A stretch of 64,000 nucleotides of DNA from Nereocystis luetkeana (taxonomy: Eukaryota > Sar > Phaeophyceae > Laminariales > Laminariaceae), in contig JARUPZ010000017.1 in NCBI GenBank assembly GCA_031213475.1, positions 4,274,849 through 4,338,848 of the forward strand, given 5' to 3'. The translations under genes were made by a program, and so were the position numbers. Shown in pieces: positions 14,301-21,274 of this stretch. The notes under the pieces were generated by a model that was given only the letters and a program-made list of their open reading frames with translations, was not told where the DNA came from and made no database searches. Position 1 is the stretch's first letter. Every line of letters starts with the position of its first letter.

Positions 14301-15941
14301 GTTTTGCTGTGGGCGTGATTTGTTTCGTTTTTGTTGTAACTGCTTGATTTCCTTCCTTCTCGCTCCCATTCCCTCGTCCCATCCCGTCCACTCCCGTTCC
14401 ACCTCGTTCCACCCCTTTTCCTCCCGTTTGCTTGTTCTTTGTTCCGTTTTACGTTTTCAACTTTCGATCTGTCCTACATTCCATTCCGTTTTCTCTTTCG
14501 CGGTCCGTTCTGTTTTTCATTCCTTGTTCTGTTCCGCTTCCCGTTCCGTTTCCTGCTCCGCGTTCTGTTCCGTTTTTTTCTCGGAACATTGTTTTCCGCA
14601 GGCACCATCCGGGCCTGCCAACAAGCCGGACAGGGGGAAATGGTCGTCGCGCTAATGGAAGAGACGGTCGAGACGGGCATCGTAACTTGCAGGATTTGCT
14701 ACAGCTGGGCGCTTAAGGTGTACGGGGAGGGGGAGCGCTGGGCTGAGGCGGCCGGGCTGCTCCGCAGCATGTCGGATCTGGGGATCGACCTCGACCCGTT
14801 CACTTATAGCCTGGCGATTGCGGCCAGCCGGCATCGGCGAGATAATGGGAGCCGCAGCGGGAGCGGTACCAGCGGCGGCGGCAGCAGCAGCAGCAGCAGC
14901 AGCCGCAACCGCAGCAGCAGCCGCAGCAGCGACATCAGCAGTAGCAGCGACCGCCTGAGCTCCGCGGTCTCCCTCCTCGATGAAATGCGCAAGGTGGGGC
15001 TCAAGCCCGAGCTGCTAACCTACATCACGGCGATTCGGGCGTGCGCCGGCCTGGGCGAGTCCGAGCTCGCGAGGAGCTTGCTCGAGGATATGTCCGTCGC
15101 GGGAGTGAAGCGAGACCGAACCGTCTACGCAGGCGCGATTACCGCGTGTTGCGCTTCAGGAGACCTAAAAAACGCGGCATCGCTCCTGGAAGACATGCTT
15201 GCGGAGGAGATCCCCGCTGACATAATCGCCTCGAATGTTCTCATGAGGGCTTACGCTGAGGCCGGGCAGTGGGAAGAGGCGGTGTCCGCGCTGAGGCTTC
15301 TTCAGGGCGCGCGTTCCTCTCCCGCCCCGACGGCGGACTGCTTCGGGTCCGCCGTCGCCGCTTGCGCCGCGGCAGGCCGCGCGGTGGAAGCCCTCGCCCT
15401 GCTGCTGGATATGTTGGAGGCGGGGCTCAGTCCGGATGCATCCAGCTACTCGGCGACGGTTGAGGCCTACGGCTGGGGTACCGAAGACGCTAGCGTTGAA
15501 TTAAGCGGGAGCGAACACGCTAGCGTTAGATTTAGCGAACGCGAATACGCTAGCGTTACATTTAGCGATGGCGGTAGCGTTAGCGATCGCGGCCGCGCTC
15601 TCGACCGCCGAAGGGCGGAGGTGGGGAAGGAGGTGGATAGGGTGGCGGCGGCGACGGTGGCGGCGGCGACGGGGGCGGCTGTGGGCGAGCTGGACCCTGG
15701 TTCGAGTCTGGGTCTAGTTCGTGATGGGGTGGACACGCTTTCAGAGGCAAGGGGCGGGGCGGGGGTGCGGCCGGGGGTGGGGTTGAGGGTGGAGACCAGG
15801 GTGGAGGTGGGGGCGGTGGGAGCAGCTGCGATACAAGAGTGCAAACGGGGGTTGCTGGCGCGGATTGATGCCAGCCTCAAGGCAGAGCGTAGGTCGATGC
15901 GGCGAACGGAAGGGGGCGTCGGGGCGGCGGGGGGACGATAG
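1..15941 (+). CDS. Very large pentatricopeptide-repeat (PPR) protein, six exons, 5' end outside window
   Basis: Exons: 1-1187, 5338-5456, 5801-6011, 8368-9505, 10053-10881, 14602-15941. Every junction is GT-AG, the phases (2, 1, 2, 0, 1) all agree, and the joined exons give about 1,607 codons plus TAG. The protein is roughly two dozen 35-residue helical hairpins of the pattern W..A..LL.EM...G..PD...Y...I.AC, typical of P-class PPR proteins. That family binds single-stranded RNA one base per repeat and acts in RNA processing, stability or translation in plastids or mitochondria. Low-complexity inserts interrupt the array near residues 247-353 (Ser/Ala-rich), 565-696 (Gly-rich), 1018-1085 and 1243-1280 (Ser-rich); a disordered tail follows about residue 1453. 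The frame is open to base 1, so the true start and targeting peptide probably lie upstream; the first in-frame ATG is at 73. No PLS, E/DYW or SMR domain was seen. Confident in family, less so in exon 1's 5' limit. Confidence 0.9.
1205..1455 (+). repeat. REP-D copy in PPR intron 1
   Basis: About 250 bp matching other copies in the window: a GTACTCA-type start, a region resembling GTAGTCGTAGGAGCATAG, the block CCTCGCATCCCTACAATGC, a middle ending GGCGAGT, and a 3' end CAGCGTCGAATA followed by a G run. Intron 1 (1188-5337) is otherwise non-coding repeat sequence. Confidence 0.7.
1754..1975. repeat. Tandem duplication, period about 127 bp
   Basis: The block beginning CTGAAAGG and running through CAGTACGTTGCACGAGTAAG and ACAAGGTGGTGCTGTATG to a G run and GCGTCTCGGGG occurs twice, near 1754-1850 and 1881-1974. 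A short inverted match (CAGCACCACCTTG) lies near 1490. Intronic, no coding content. Confidence 0.8.
2041..2275 (+). repeat. REP-E copy
   Basis: GATCTAG/GATCTG-rich sequence sharing the pattern of the copies at 3200 and 3640. Diverged; limits approximate. Confidence 0.45.
2275..2430. repeat. Degenerate GATTTA/GATGATTTA microsatellite
   Basis: Runs of TAGATGATT and TAGATTACT units. The reverse strand reads as an Asn/His/Leu-rich open frame, a by-product of the repeat. Confidence 0.85.
2885..3090 (-). repeat. REP-D copy, reverse
   Basis: Reverse complement of the REP-D consensus: GATGCAGCTCATCC, CTCGCCGAGCACCTCAC, GCGCTTGGTG, GTGCCCCGTCCCGGCATTGTA and CATGATATGAGTACTCCC (shown in overlapping pieces), ending in a C tract of about 20. 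Confidence 0.75.
3200..3385 (+). repeat. REP-E copy
   Basis: Contains CTGATCTAGCTTGCGTTGCC, TTTCCTGGGTTGGGTCTGTA and GATCTAGATGATCCATCTGA, shared with the copy at 3640 and, reversed, with that at 16800. Confidence 0.7.
3640..3870 (+). repeat. REP-E copy with internal GATCTGTGT repeat
   Basis: Shares GATCTAGCTCATGTTGCC and GTTTCCTGGGTTGGATATG with the 3200 copy. GTGTGATCT is repeated in tandem near 3690. Confidence 0.7.
4235..4315. mobile_element. MITE-B copy
   Basis: A short inverted-repeat element: TTTTAGGACTGCAGTCCCG on the left, CGGGACTGCGG on the right, with the inner arms GTTTTGGGGAC and GTCCCCAAAAC also pairing. The outermost right end has decayed. No coding capacity. Confidence 0.8.
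4788..4886 (+). mobile_element. MITE-A copy, 99 bp, nearly perfect ends
   Basis: Inverted ends TATTACGGGGGACC and GGTCCCCCGTAATA enclose an AT-rich centre; pairing extends inward through ATAGTAAATAGGACC and GGTCCTATTTACTAC. Short, palindromic and non-coding, as expected of a MITE. The outer TA may be the target duplication. Confidence 0.85.
4930..5135. repeat. GGGTC pentanucleotide array
   Basis: Interrupted arrays of TCGGGTCGGG units, with an inverted stretch GACCCGATCCGATCC at the right end. Lies about 200 bp before PPR exon 2. Confidence 0.9.
5289..5320 (+). repeat. (TC)n microsatellite before PPR exon 2
   Basis: A CT-dinucleotide run inside a longer pyrimidine-rich stretch (5200-5320), about 17 bp before the inferred AG at 5336-5337. 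It probably serves as the polypyrimidine tract of intron 1. Confidence 0.85.
6594..6765. repeat. GTTT/GGTTGTTT microsatellite in intron 3
   Basis: About 170 bp of TTTG and TTGGTTGTTTG units. Forward frames give Cys/Val/Trp/Leu-rich artefactual ORFs. The rest of intron 3 (6012-8367) also holds T runs, a MITE-A copy, a short TTTG run near 7625 and the CCCT array. Confidence 0.9.
7089..7187 (-). mobile_element. MITE-A copy, reverse, one end decayed
   Basis: Starts TATTACGGGGGACCGTAGT, then GGACC, and an AT-rich centre in the opposite order to the 4788 copy. The right arm GGTCCTGTTAACTATAG is recognisable but the terminal CCCCCGTAATA is lost. Confidence 0.75.
8122..8330 (+). repeat. (CCCT)n array before PPR exon 4
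   Basis: About 170 bp of nearly pure CTCC tetramers followed by C/T-rich sequence, ending about 40 bp before the AG at 8366-8367. It reads as Pro/Ser/Leu repeats in three forward frames, but phase shows it is intronic. Confidence 0.9.
8545..8937 (+). repeat. Purine-rich low-complexity insert inside PPR exon 4
   Basis: About 390 bp of GGGGGAGG-type sequence that stays in frame and would encode about 130 Gly/Val/Arg/Glu-rich residues in the middle of a PPR hairpin (between LFRELL and GMSPDVVSY). No pyrimidine tract precedes a usable AG at its 3' side, so I read it as coding, though an unspliced or in-frame intron cannot be excluded. Confidence 0.7.
9520..9650. repeat. G-rich 5' part of PPR intron 4
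   Basis: Begins about 15 bp after the donor at 9506 and includes a G run of about 14. It is followed by a REP-D fragment (9653-9725) and then the C/T-rich 3' part of the same intron. Confidence 0.7.
9653..9725 (+). repeat. REP-D fragment in PPR intron 4
   Basis: ATATCATGCATGGCCGTAGC, GTATGACCATA, ACCCTCGCA and AATGCCGGGG match the left half of REP-D; the right half is missing. Confidence 0.7.
9985..10050 (+). repeat. (CTTC)n and C tract before PPR exon 5
   Basis: CCTT repeats run into about 20 consecutive C, ending within 10 bp of the AG at 10051-10052. Confidence 0.9.
10915..11085 (+). repeat. REP-F tandem pair
   Basis: Two units, about 10920-11000 and 11003-11085, each a G run then GTACTTATTTG, TGCTTG, CCACGCATCCC and GACGGA. 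A third relative is at 13030-13100 (TTGATTGCCTCAGTCATTCGG). It sits just after the donor of PPR intron 5. Confidence 0.75.
11700..11765. repeat. CAGCT pentamer repeat
   Basis: Imperfect CAGCT/CAGCC units. A shorter CACAG run lies near 11445. The rest of intron 5 between 11086 and 12130 shows no gene. Confidence 0.8.
12132..12770 (+). repeat. REP-D copy split by a SINE
   Basis: Left part 12132-12210 (CATGGCCGTAGTCGTATGAC) and right part 12562-12770 (GACCCTCGCATCCCTACAAT onward) join into one REP-D element. The intervening 12211-12561 is the SINE listed separately. Confidence 0.8.
12211..12561 (+). mobile_element. tRNA-derived SINE
   Basis: The head has a Pol III A box (GTGGTTCAAGTGGTTAAC) and B box (GGGTTCGAGCCCC) inside a foldable T-arm, CCTGGGTTCGAGCCCCAGG. 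A body of about 250 bp and a 3' A-rich tail with AATAATAATA follow. GACCC occurs on both sides (12206-12210 and 12562-12566), a likely short target duplication. The copy at 33546-33891 is very similar along its whole length. Confidence 0.85.
13030..13400 (+). repeat. REP-F unit followed by a REP-D copy
   Basis: REP-F at 13030-13100, a G run near 13107-13122, then REP-D at about 13155-13395 with ATCATGCATGGCTATAGTCG, ATCCCTACAATGCCGGAACG and GACAGCGTCGAAT, ending in another G run of about 18. This is the most complete REP-D copy. Confidence 0.75.
13400..13830. repeat. G-rich, TTAGG-containing intron sequence
   Basis: Purine-rich intron 5 sequence with scattered GTTAGG, GGGTTAG and GGGGTTAGGGG motifs but no regular telomere repeat. 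No gene seen. From about 14330 the intron becomes strongly pyrimidine-rich (TTCCGTTC units) up to the AG at 14600-14601. Confidence 0.6.
15487..15590 (+). repeat. Coding minisatellite in the PPR C-terminal tail
   Basis: Three units of about 30-36 bp, each centred on GCTAGCGTT and AATTTAGCG-like sequence, encode ASVELSGSEH, ASVRFSEREY and ASVTFSDGG. They follow the last PPR motif, so expansion here is unlikely to disturb RNA binding. Confidence 0.8.
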
Positions 15942-16795
15942 CCCCTTGAAGGTGTGAGGGAGTGCGATGAGCGCGTCTGCGCGGGAGCCATGTTTTCGGC
16001 TACTGTGTTCTGGCCTGGCTTGGCTTGGGTTTGGTATGATTTTCTCAAGGGGCTGCGCCGTGGTTGCGCCTGGACCATGTTTCCGGCTGCTGTGGTTCGG
16101 CTTGGTTAGGTTTGAGTTGGCTTTTCCTCGGGTAAGGGGGGAGGGGGAGAGAGGGATAGACGGAGGTAGAGGGGGAGAGATAGAGGAGCAACGAGGGAGC
16201 AAGTACTCGAATTGTTTTCGTGATCTCAGGGATCGATCGTCGTCATTTCCAGGTGTTCATATTTTCATCGAGACCAAGGGTTGCTCTCTATGCCGTGTCC
16301 AGATATTTTGCATTTCCTCCATCACACACACAGCAGTTAGGGGATCGGTGGGCTATCCTAAGCCTTCACAATTAGTTGGCGTAGCGTCGGCGGGGTTTCG
16401 TTGTGCCTCTTTCACAAGAGGTCTCATCGCTATGATACTTGTTATGCTACCAGGTGTTCCTATGAATATGTTGCTTTATTTTCCTCTCTCCAATTGCGAT
16501 TGGTTTTGGTTTGCTCTGTGTCACAGTCTGCGACCACATAGTTTCTCTCTCGCTAAGATGCAGAACCAGGACGGACACTGGGTGTACTGATGTCGTTGGG
16601 CGGAAAAAACTGTTCTAATGTGAAGACCACACCCACGGTGAGTAAGCACAAGCGGGTGGTCGCTGCGCTTGCAATCGCACCAATCGGTCGAAGATTTGTT
16701 CTCATGCGAAAAAACAGGCAACCCCCGAAAATGTTCTGTTTTCATAAGGCCCCCGATACCCGGGTCCCCCTCTCGCCGCCGTTCGTGGCAACATT
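15942..16795 (+). other. Probable 3' UTR and flank of the PPR gene
   Basis: No convincing separate gene. Short tandem similarity occurs at 15985-16135 (CCATGTTTCCGGCTGCTGTG and a near copy). Brown algal genes often carry long 3' UTRs, which is the simplest reading. Confidence 0.4.
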
Positions 16796-16799
16796 TCAC

Positions 16800-17050
16800 A
16801 CGTTGGACATATCATCAACTTATCATCTATGGATATATCATGATCTAGGTCACCTAGATCCTAGCCTGCCGCTTTGAGATGTTGTGCATGATCCATCTGT
16901 ATAGTTACGTATCTAACCCAGGAAGCCTGTCCTAGACCATGAAGATTTTACTGCTCCCGCACGCGGGAAACTGATCTAGATCATCTAGATCAGGACTACA
17001 AGTATATCTGCCCTGAACTATGGATGATGAAGGTGGGAATCGATCATCCA
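16800..17050 (-). repeat. REP-E copy, reverse
   Basis: CCTAGATCCTAG, TGCATGATCCATCTG, CTAACCCAGGAAGCC and CTGATCTAGATCATCTAG are the reverse complement of blocks in the 3200 and 3640 copies. Confidence 0.65.
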
Positions 17051-18134
17051 TCCCAGGTGTGTTAACCTATTCGCCCCTCCCCCTTCCTTGCTGCTGATTT
17101 CGTTTTCCTTCTCTGCTCTTCATTTCCGATCGGTTGCAGCGGAGAAAGCGAGGTCATGAGTGTGCCCACCAAGGGATTTTCCTCTTAGTATTTACAGTAG
17201 AAGCGTGGAACGGGGATAAGTTCGCGGCTGGACGGACGGGAATGAAGAGCGGGGGAACGCAGGGCGGGGGGGGGGCCGGGCGGACTGTTGGACGATCGTT
17301 GAATACAGTGAACCCCCGTGGGGCTGCAGCGGGAGAAATTGACGGAGGCGAACGCATGGTCGGCAGTTTAGAATATGTGCTGCTGCTCGAGTTCCTAGCG
17401 TCAGCTGTGTGTACCATCATTGTATTTTTGTGGTATTTAACAAGGAGATGTTGTGTCAACGCCTGCTGGACAGTCGCTTCAAGCAACGAGCTCGCTCTCA
17501 GAAGACTGTTGTGAACTGTAGGTCATTGCAGACACAGCAGTGCAAAAAACACACAAACGAGAAACGGAAACAACATTAAAATTATCGAGCCACACAGAGT
17601 GCCCACTCCAAGGCCCAAACGACCCAAATAGGGGCGCGCGCATGGGAACAGAGCGGCATGGGTGTTACTTACAACCTTGGGTCTTCAACTATCACGAAAC
17701 CTTCAACCGCGGCACGCCCTCCAGCTTCGCGGGCACCTTCACTATTGGGTCATATTTTAGCGTACCAGAGGTATTTAGTGTACCTTTGTCCAGTGGGAAT
17801 ATACGTCTTGTGTGGGGCTTCTTTGCCTACGATACGCGCGTGTATCGCACTTCGTGTGTCTTTTTCTAAGGTACTACATTTCCCTTAGGGATTGCTCTAA
17901 CAAAGCGTGAGTCAAGGGACTTGTACGTCGAAGACGCGGTGTGATGCTGGATTGCACAGCGGTAGCCTCTATCTAACAATAGTGTACTATTAACAATGCT
18001 GTACGGCTGTATTATACCGTGTACCTTGTGGATGGTCTCAGCTTGGCCCAGCTTCGAAAACACAATTCATCGTTGATATTTTACACATTACATCCTCCTG
18101 ACATCAACCATGTGCGTTCCGAAACATTTCCTAC
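17051..18134. other. Intergenic; one weak exon-like stretch
   Basis: A strong pyrimidine tract (17060-17140) ends in TTGCAG at 17134-17139, and the frame after it stays open to 17514, with a hydrophobic segment (LLLEFLASAVCTIIVFLWYL). There is no homology I recognise and no upstream exon, so I do not call a gene. The rest shows nothing. Confidence 0.25.
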
Positions 18135-18229
18135 TAACCCTTTTAGGACCGCAGTCCCGTTTCGGGTATAAGCTACTTGAAAATTGGGTGGTTTGCCCCG
18201 AAAACGAGACCGCAGTTCTAAAAGGGTTA
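18135..18229. mobile_element. MITE-B copy, nearly perfect palindrome
   Basis: Ends AACCCTTTTAGGACCGCAG and CTGCGGT-like GCAGTTCTAAAAGGGTT enclose about 35 bp. TAA/TTA flank the element. Confidence 0.85.
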
Positions 18230-19375
18230 ATAGGCGGACAGGGTTACGGTTTTTCCTACTGTAACATGGTATCGACAAAAACACAACTTTAGGAAGAAGC
18301 CAACCCCCCCCCCCCCTACCTTCTGGCCTTTCTATGATTTACAGCCACCCTGTCGGCGGCATGTTGGCGAGGTTTTACTCCACTCCTGACTTTTTATGAC
18401 TCTCGATTGAAAAGATGACGTGAAAAGACTGCCGCACCACAAGATCCAAGTCGAATCACCCTACCCATACGACTAAACGTTATCCCTGATCAGGAACAAA
18501 AACATATATCGTGGCTGATATTTGCTGCTCGAAGTCTCACATACTCACTTGCACTTTCCAGCTATAATATCAGCGCACGCTGCGGATCGACTATCGTCGC
18601 GCGTTTGGTCGAGGCACCTGGACGACCGCGCATCTTGATGGCGTCTCATAAATCCGCCTTCTTCTCGTAGTGTGGGACACTGCTGTAGTGTGGTGATGAT
18701 GGAAGTTCAGATATTACGTTTACTACTACTGCAGTGAACTTTCGATATCCTTCACCAGGTTGTTTCACCTACTTTATTCACCGCAGTAGGATACCAGGTA
18801 GAGTCGTTATCGGGCGAAAGGGGTCGCGAAACTATTTGCTAAGAGTCTTGTTCATGTTTTCGCGAGGGGTCGAGGGTAGCAGAGGGGAGGATTACTACTG
18901 TTGTAGCAGTAAGTATATATATATATTCCCCCACTTTGTAAAACTGAGTCTCTATTTTGGAAATTTGCAAATCTGTGTGTCTGTCTATCTGTTCGCATCC
19001 CTTGTATTTTTGAACTTTCATTAATACGTTCCAATGAGCGGTATATTAGGTCGTTACAAAAGATACTCATACGACGCATTCGACTCCTACATACATACCT
19101 TGTACACTGAAACATACCATATCACCGCGCAGTATTGAGCCATATAATGCATCCACCACACTCCGCACCATCACACCATACTACCAACATACCATTTCAC
19201 ATACCGTGATTTTTCGATATCGTCTATCAAACCGTACCATCATACGATATCAACATACAATATATCATACCGTGCCACACCGCCCACTATGCCACAGTAC
19301 CGTACTACGTACCATATCATACCCATACTGTACCAACACCACCCGAGGGGCTCAACCATACAGGACAGAACGAGT
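18230..19375. other. No gene seen
   Basis: AT-rich sequence with a C tract (18306-18318), a short TA run (18913-18925) and ACCATA-rich sequence (19120-19340). No credible ORF or element. Confidence 0.5.
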
Positions 19376-19503
19376 ATAGATACAATCTTACTGCTGTACA
19401 TAAACACCACAAGTGCACAAGAGCATGCCTTCAGAGCGACCGAGCAGGAGCGAGTATATATACCATACTGCTGTACCAACACCACAAGTAAACAAGAGTA
19501 TGC
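19376..19503. repeat. Tandem pair, about 73 bp period
   Basis: Two similar blocks, each with GAGCGAGTATA, TACTGCTGTAC, AACACCACAAGT and CAAGAG-ATGC, at about 19371-19429 and 19447-19503. Confidence 0.75.
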
Positions 19504-19563
19504 GAGCGCGCGATGAGCGATGGCAGAGCGTCAGCTCTATGACGGCATTGGAATGCATTAGGG

Positions 19564-20172
19564 GACCGGTGCACGAGGGGACCGAACGTAAGGTTTGTGC
19601 GTATGTGACCGGTGCACCAGGGGACCGAGCGTAAGGTTTGGGGGTATGCGGTATGGGCCGGTACCTACCGGGATCGCATCGATCCTCAATAGTCCTTCAA
19701 AACAAGCAGGACGCATATAAATACTTGTGTTGGGAGAGTGCTATTGGTCGTGGCAAGTTGATTGGTACGAAGTCGGCGGATATGAAACGTACCAGGGACC
19801 TGGTACGGGATTTGTTCGTGAAATTGACCAGCGGGATTCAAATTTTGAACGGTCTACCTTGCTGGTTATTAGCGTACATCCCTCTCAGAGATAAATAATA
19901 GGATATTTTTTCAAGTTCTTTTGCAATCGATACAAAATCGTCCGACCGCGTTCACCAATTACCAGCATTTTCTTTGTCCCCCTAGTAGTTCCCCGGTTTC
20001 GTAAGTAAGAAATCGAACTCGGCCGTCATCTACTTTCCGCCGACTTGGTACCAATTAATTTGCCACTAACACTCTCCCGATACAAGTATTTCAGTGTTTC
20101 CTGCTCGTTTTATAGGACTTATGATGATCCATCAAACCTTACGTAAGGTCCCCTGGTACATCGGTGCCGTAC
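19564..20172. mobile_element. Long inverted-repeat (foldback-like) element
   Basis: Left arm 19608-19795 and right arm 20028-20172 are inverted copies sharing GTACCAGGGGACC-like ends, CGTAAGGTTTG, CAAGCAGGA, AATACTTGT, GGGAGAGTG, TTGATTGGTAC and AAGTCGGCGGA. The outer left end (GACCGGTGCAC, GTAAGGTTTG) is duplicated in tandem at 19564-19606. The loop of about 230 bp has no ORF of note. This is probably a non-autonomous DNA transposon of unknown superfamily. Confidence 0.75.
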
Positions 20173-21240
20173 GTGGCTTTCCAGCGCGACATACCCTCAG
20201 TCCCCCCCCATGTCGTGCTACCTGACGCAAGCTGATCGTATGCGGGACTCCCAACAGCCACAACACGACATGCTACAGATGACCGAGGGACAAGGGTTTG
20301 CGAATCCACGAACATCGGCCGCAATAGTCACTTGATCATCGGATATCTCCTTTTTTTGTTGGCACGAACGAAAAATGCTCGATGGACGAAAGCCCAGCCC
20401 CGCTTGAATTCGGACTCTATGGCGAGTTAGTTTTACGTTTTTCCGATAGGCACATTTTTGTATTTATGGATCGTGACTCTCCAAGCCCAAGCCTAGAGAC
20501 CAACTGTTGTGTTGGTCGTGGAATCATTTTTTAGGCCCCACTGAAATACAGCTGAACCCAGAAATGATAGCAGAAACAGCAGAGCAGCAGAAGCAACCTC
20601 CCCGAACTAAACAGGCACGTGATGTTGCAAGGGACAAGTGCGCAGACGAGGAGTGCACGCGACGGAAGGACTGAGGTCTGATATTGCTGGGAATGATTCC
20701 CAACGCATTTTCCAATGCTGCCAGTAGTATTAACGGGAGTGGTGAGAGGCACAACCTCCATGACCATTTCATTTGCCGCTACTGTAGTATCGGAAGGAAA
20801 CTTGTGGTATGCAGTATATAACGCTGTTGTAGACCCTTCATCCGGTGGACCTAAAAAGCAAAGGGCACAGCTCACATAAAACGGCACTAACACAAACTGG
20901 GATAACCCCAACTGTGTCGACTTGCATTGCATTGCCTGCACCTGGATCAGCGGCGAGATCGCAGCGTCCTTGGTGAACGTATGAACGCAGCCACGTGAAC
21001 CAGTTGTGTACAAAGTTGTACACACTCAAATCAGTCCAGATAAAGAGGGTCGGCCAACTTCATGATGATGTGGTGTTATAAATGCAGGGAAGGCACCTGA
21101 GTTAAAGAAATTCAGATGAAACTTCAACAGACGGTAGTCTGGTCATGCAAATTTTTACAGAAACAATAACCCAGATCCATACCCGGACATCCTCGAAGTA
21201 TAGGAAGCTTCAAACTAAAATAGAAGACCCATACCCGGTG
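20173..21240. other. Downstream flank of the EsV-1-7 gene, no firm gene
   Basis: On the - strand 20531-21025 stays open (164 codons, GTG start, no ATG start until later) and could be 3' UTR of the EsV-1-7 gene or a chance frame. No recognisable domain. Confidence 0.35.
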
Positions 21241-21274
21241 TGAGAAGCTCCTCACTAAATCAGATATTCTGTGA

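Noticed and set aside
14113-14600. Phe/Cys/Ser-rich frame before PPR exon 6
   Set aside because: It is the pyrimidine-rich end of intron 5; the AG at 14600-14601 joins exon 5 in phase.
17134-17514. Open frame with a hydrophobic segment after a good 3' splice site
   Set aside because: No upstream exon, no homology recognised, first ATG late; kept only as a remark.
20531-21025. 164-codon - strand frame downstream of the EsV-1-7 gene
   Set aside because: Starts at GTG, has no known domain; more simply 3' UTR.
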